Assembly: GCA_029007415.1 (NCBI GenBank)
Contig: JAQXHT010000058.1
Coordinates: 1 to 23,843 of the forward strand
Source of the DNA: a bacterium
GTDB lineage: Bacteria; Bacillota_I; Bacilli_A; RF39; UBA660
DNA: 23,843 nucleotides
Direction of reading: 5' to 3'
Shown here piece by piece: positions 22,951-23,843 of the stretch. Positions within the stretch are counted from its first letter, which is position 1; every line of letters begins with the position of its first letter. Both the position numbers and the translations under genes were made by a program. The notes below the pieces were generated by a model that ran no database searches, was not told the DNA's origin, and worked only from the letters and a program-made list of their open reading frames with translations.

Positions 22951-23730
22951 TTAGAAAGTATAACCACCATCAACACCAATATTTTGTGAAGTGATATATC
23001 TTGCTTCATCAGTACAAAGGAATGCTGTCATATAAGCAATATCGATTGGTTCTTGTGGTTTTCCATTTGGTGTAGACCTATTAGAAGAGTTCCAAACATT
23101 TTCTCTATTACTTTCTTCTTGTCCAGCCATTTGATCTAAAATATCTTCCCACATATTGGTTCTAATAATTCCTGGACAAATACAGTTAACGTTAACACTA
23201 TCTTTTGCAGCTTCTCTTCCTAAGCTAGCAGTTAAAGCTAGTACTGCAGATTTTGTACAGCTATAAACACTGAATCCTGCTGAACAAGCTTTAGCAGCTA
23301 TTGATGACATATTTACTATTTTTCCATATTTATTAGGTCGCATAATAGCTAAGGCTTCACGACAAGAATAGATTGTTCCTTTAATATTTATATCTATTGT
23401 TTTATCAATATTTTCTAAACTTTCTTTATCTAATTCTCCCGTTAAACATACACCAGCAGAGTTAACAACGATGTCTACTGTTTCCCATTCTGTTACTATT
23501 TTTTCATACATTGCTGCTACTTCTTCATAATTAGTAACGTCTACTTGATATGCAATAGCATTTACACCATAATTTCTAATTTCCGTTGCTACTTGTTCTG
23601 CTCGTTCAGGTAACAAGTCTGCTACTAAAACATCAGCACCATTCTTAGCAAATAGTAAGGCGCATTCTTTTCCAAGACCACTTCCACCTCCAGTAACAAG
23701 TGCTTTTTTTCCTTTAAAATTAAATTCCAT
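22951..23730 (-). CDS. Short-chain dehydrogenase/reductase (SDR)
   Basis: 259 residues, classical SDR length. The cofactor motif TGGGSGLG is at 13-20, an acidic Asp at 37 (VADLL) suggests NAD(H) preference, DVTN is at 64-67, NSAG at 90-93, the catalytic Ser at 142/143 and YxxxK at Tyr156/Lys160. PG-x-I-x-T follows near 187-192 (CPGIIRTNMW) and the C-terminal VDGGYTF closes the fold. The family oxidises or reduces alcohols and ketones; FabG-like, polyol and acetoin/butanediol dehydrogenases all share this pattern, so the substrate is not assigned. It is a single-gene unit with a GGAGG ribosome site 8 nt upstream and a terminator downstream. Confidence 0.93.
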   Translation of the reverse strand: MEFNFKGKKALVTGGGSGLGKECALLFAKNGADVLVADLLPERAEQVATEIRNYGVNAIAYQVDVTNYEEVAAMYEKIVTEWETVDIVVNSAGVCLTGELDKESLENIDKTIDINIKGTIYSCREALAIMRPNKYGKIVNMSSIAAKACSAGFSVYSCTKSAVLALTASLGREAAKDSVNVNCICPGIIRTNMWEDILDQMAGQEESNRENVWNSSNRSTPNGKPQEPIDIAYMTAFLCTDEARYITSQNIGVDGGYTF

Positions 23731-23752
23731 ATCTTTAACCTCCCTATTATTA

Positions 23753-23761
23753 ATTTTAACA
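23753..23761 (-). promoter_or_regulatory. Possible extended -10 promoter of the SDR gene
   Basis: Minus strand TGTTAAAAT lies 22 bp before the start codon. The -35 is poor. The remaining bases to the window end (23762-23843) show no supportable gene; a short minus-strand reading there might be the tail of an upstream gene. Confidence 0.35.
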
Positions 23762-23843
23762 TAATTTGGGAAAGTTACTAATTATTTTTAATTTTCAGTG
23801 TAAATATTCGTCTACTTCATGCTTAAACCATATACTTTAGCTC

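Overview
The window comes from an AT-rich, low-GC Bacillota-type bacterium, most likely a host-associated lineage near Erysipelotrichia/RF39/Mollicutes-like Bacilli. The evidence is the very low GC, strong AGGAGG-type ribosome binding sites, a tmRNA whose resume region resembles that of Bacillus and whose tag ends in LAFA, a class B sortase, and a DinR/LexA-type box at uvrB. UGA is used as a stop (the CapA-like and sortase genes end in TGA), so the code is standard. Nearly every gene is on the minus strand; the single confident plus-strand gene is at 16565-17155.

Layout: 1-2280 is a decayed accessory stretch. It holds the start of a nitroreductase interrupted by an in-frame TAA, a possible 39-residue small protein, a GNAT acetyltransferase, a degenerate ISAs1-type transposase, a possible DUF1016/YhcG relic, a duplicated promoter-like repeat and two long hairpins. 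A tRNA-Thr(CGT) with its own promoter closes this part. 2408-5761 holds an ABC exporter with fused ATPase and permease, preceded by a tight trio of small helical-bundle genes. 5839-7577 is a sortase B gene translationally coupled to a secreted protein that ends in PPKTGV with no membrane anchor. 7653-10083 holds a thymidylate-kinase-like gene, an unrecognised 398-residue protein and a Nudix hydrolase.

10185-16339 is an RNA quality-control and DNA-repair block: uvrB - rnr (RNase R) - CapA-like phosphoesterase - smpB, then ssrA (tmRNA) from its own promoter. SmpB, tmRNA and RNase R are known partners in trans-translation. The uvrB promoter is a 17-bp-spaced sigma-A promoter overlapped by a LexA-like site, so DNA damage may feed into this whole string. 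An unknown plus-strand gene diverges from uvrB.

17197-22836 is a five-gene operon: an FAD oxidoreductase resembling UDP-galactopyranose mutase, two tandem paralogous GT-C-like membrane proteins, a dCMP deaminase and an M15 peptidase without a signal peptide. A short-chain dehydrogenase with its own terminator ends the window.

The least ordinary items are the sortase/anchorless PPKTG pair, the helical trio ahead of the ABC exporter, the kinase/unknown/Nudix module, and the SOS-linked uvrB-rnr-smpB-ssrA string. None can be shown from sequence alone to be a new system.
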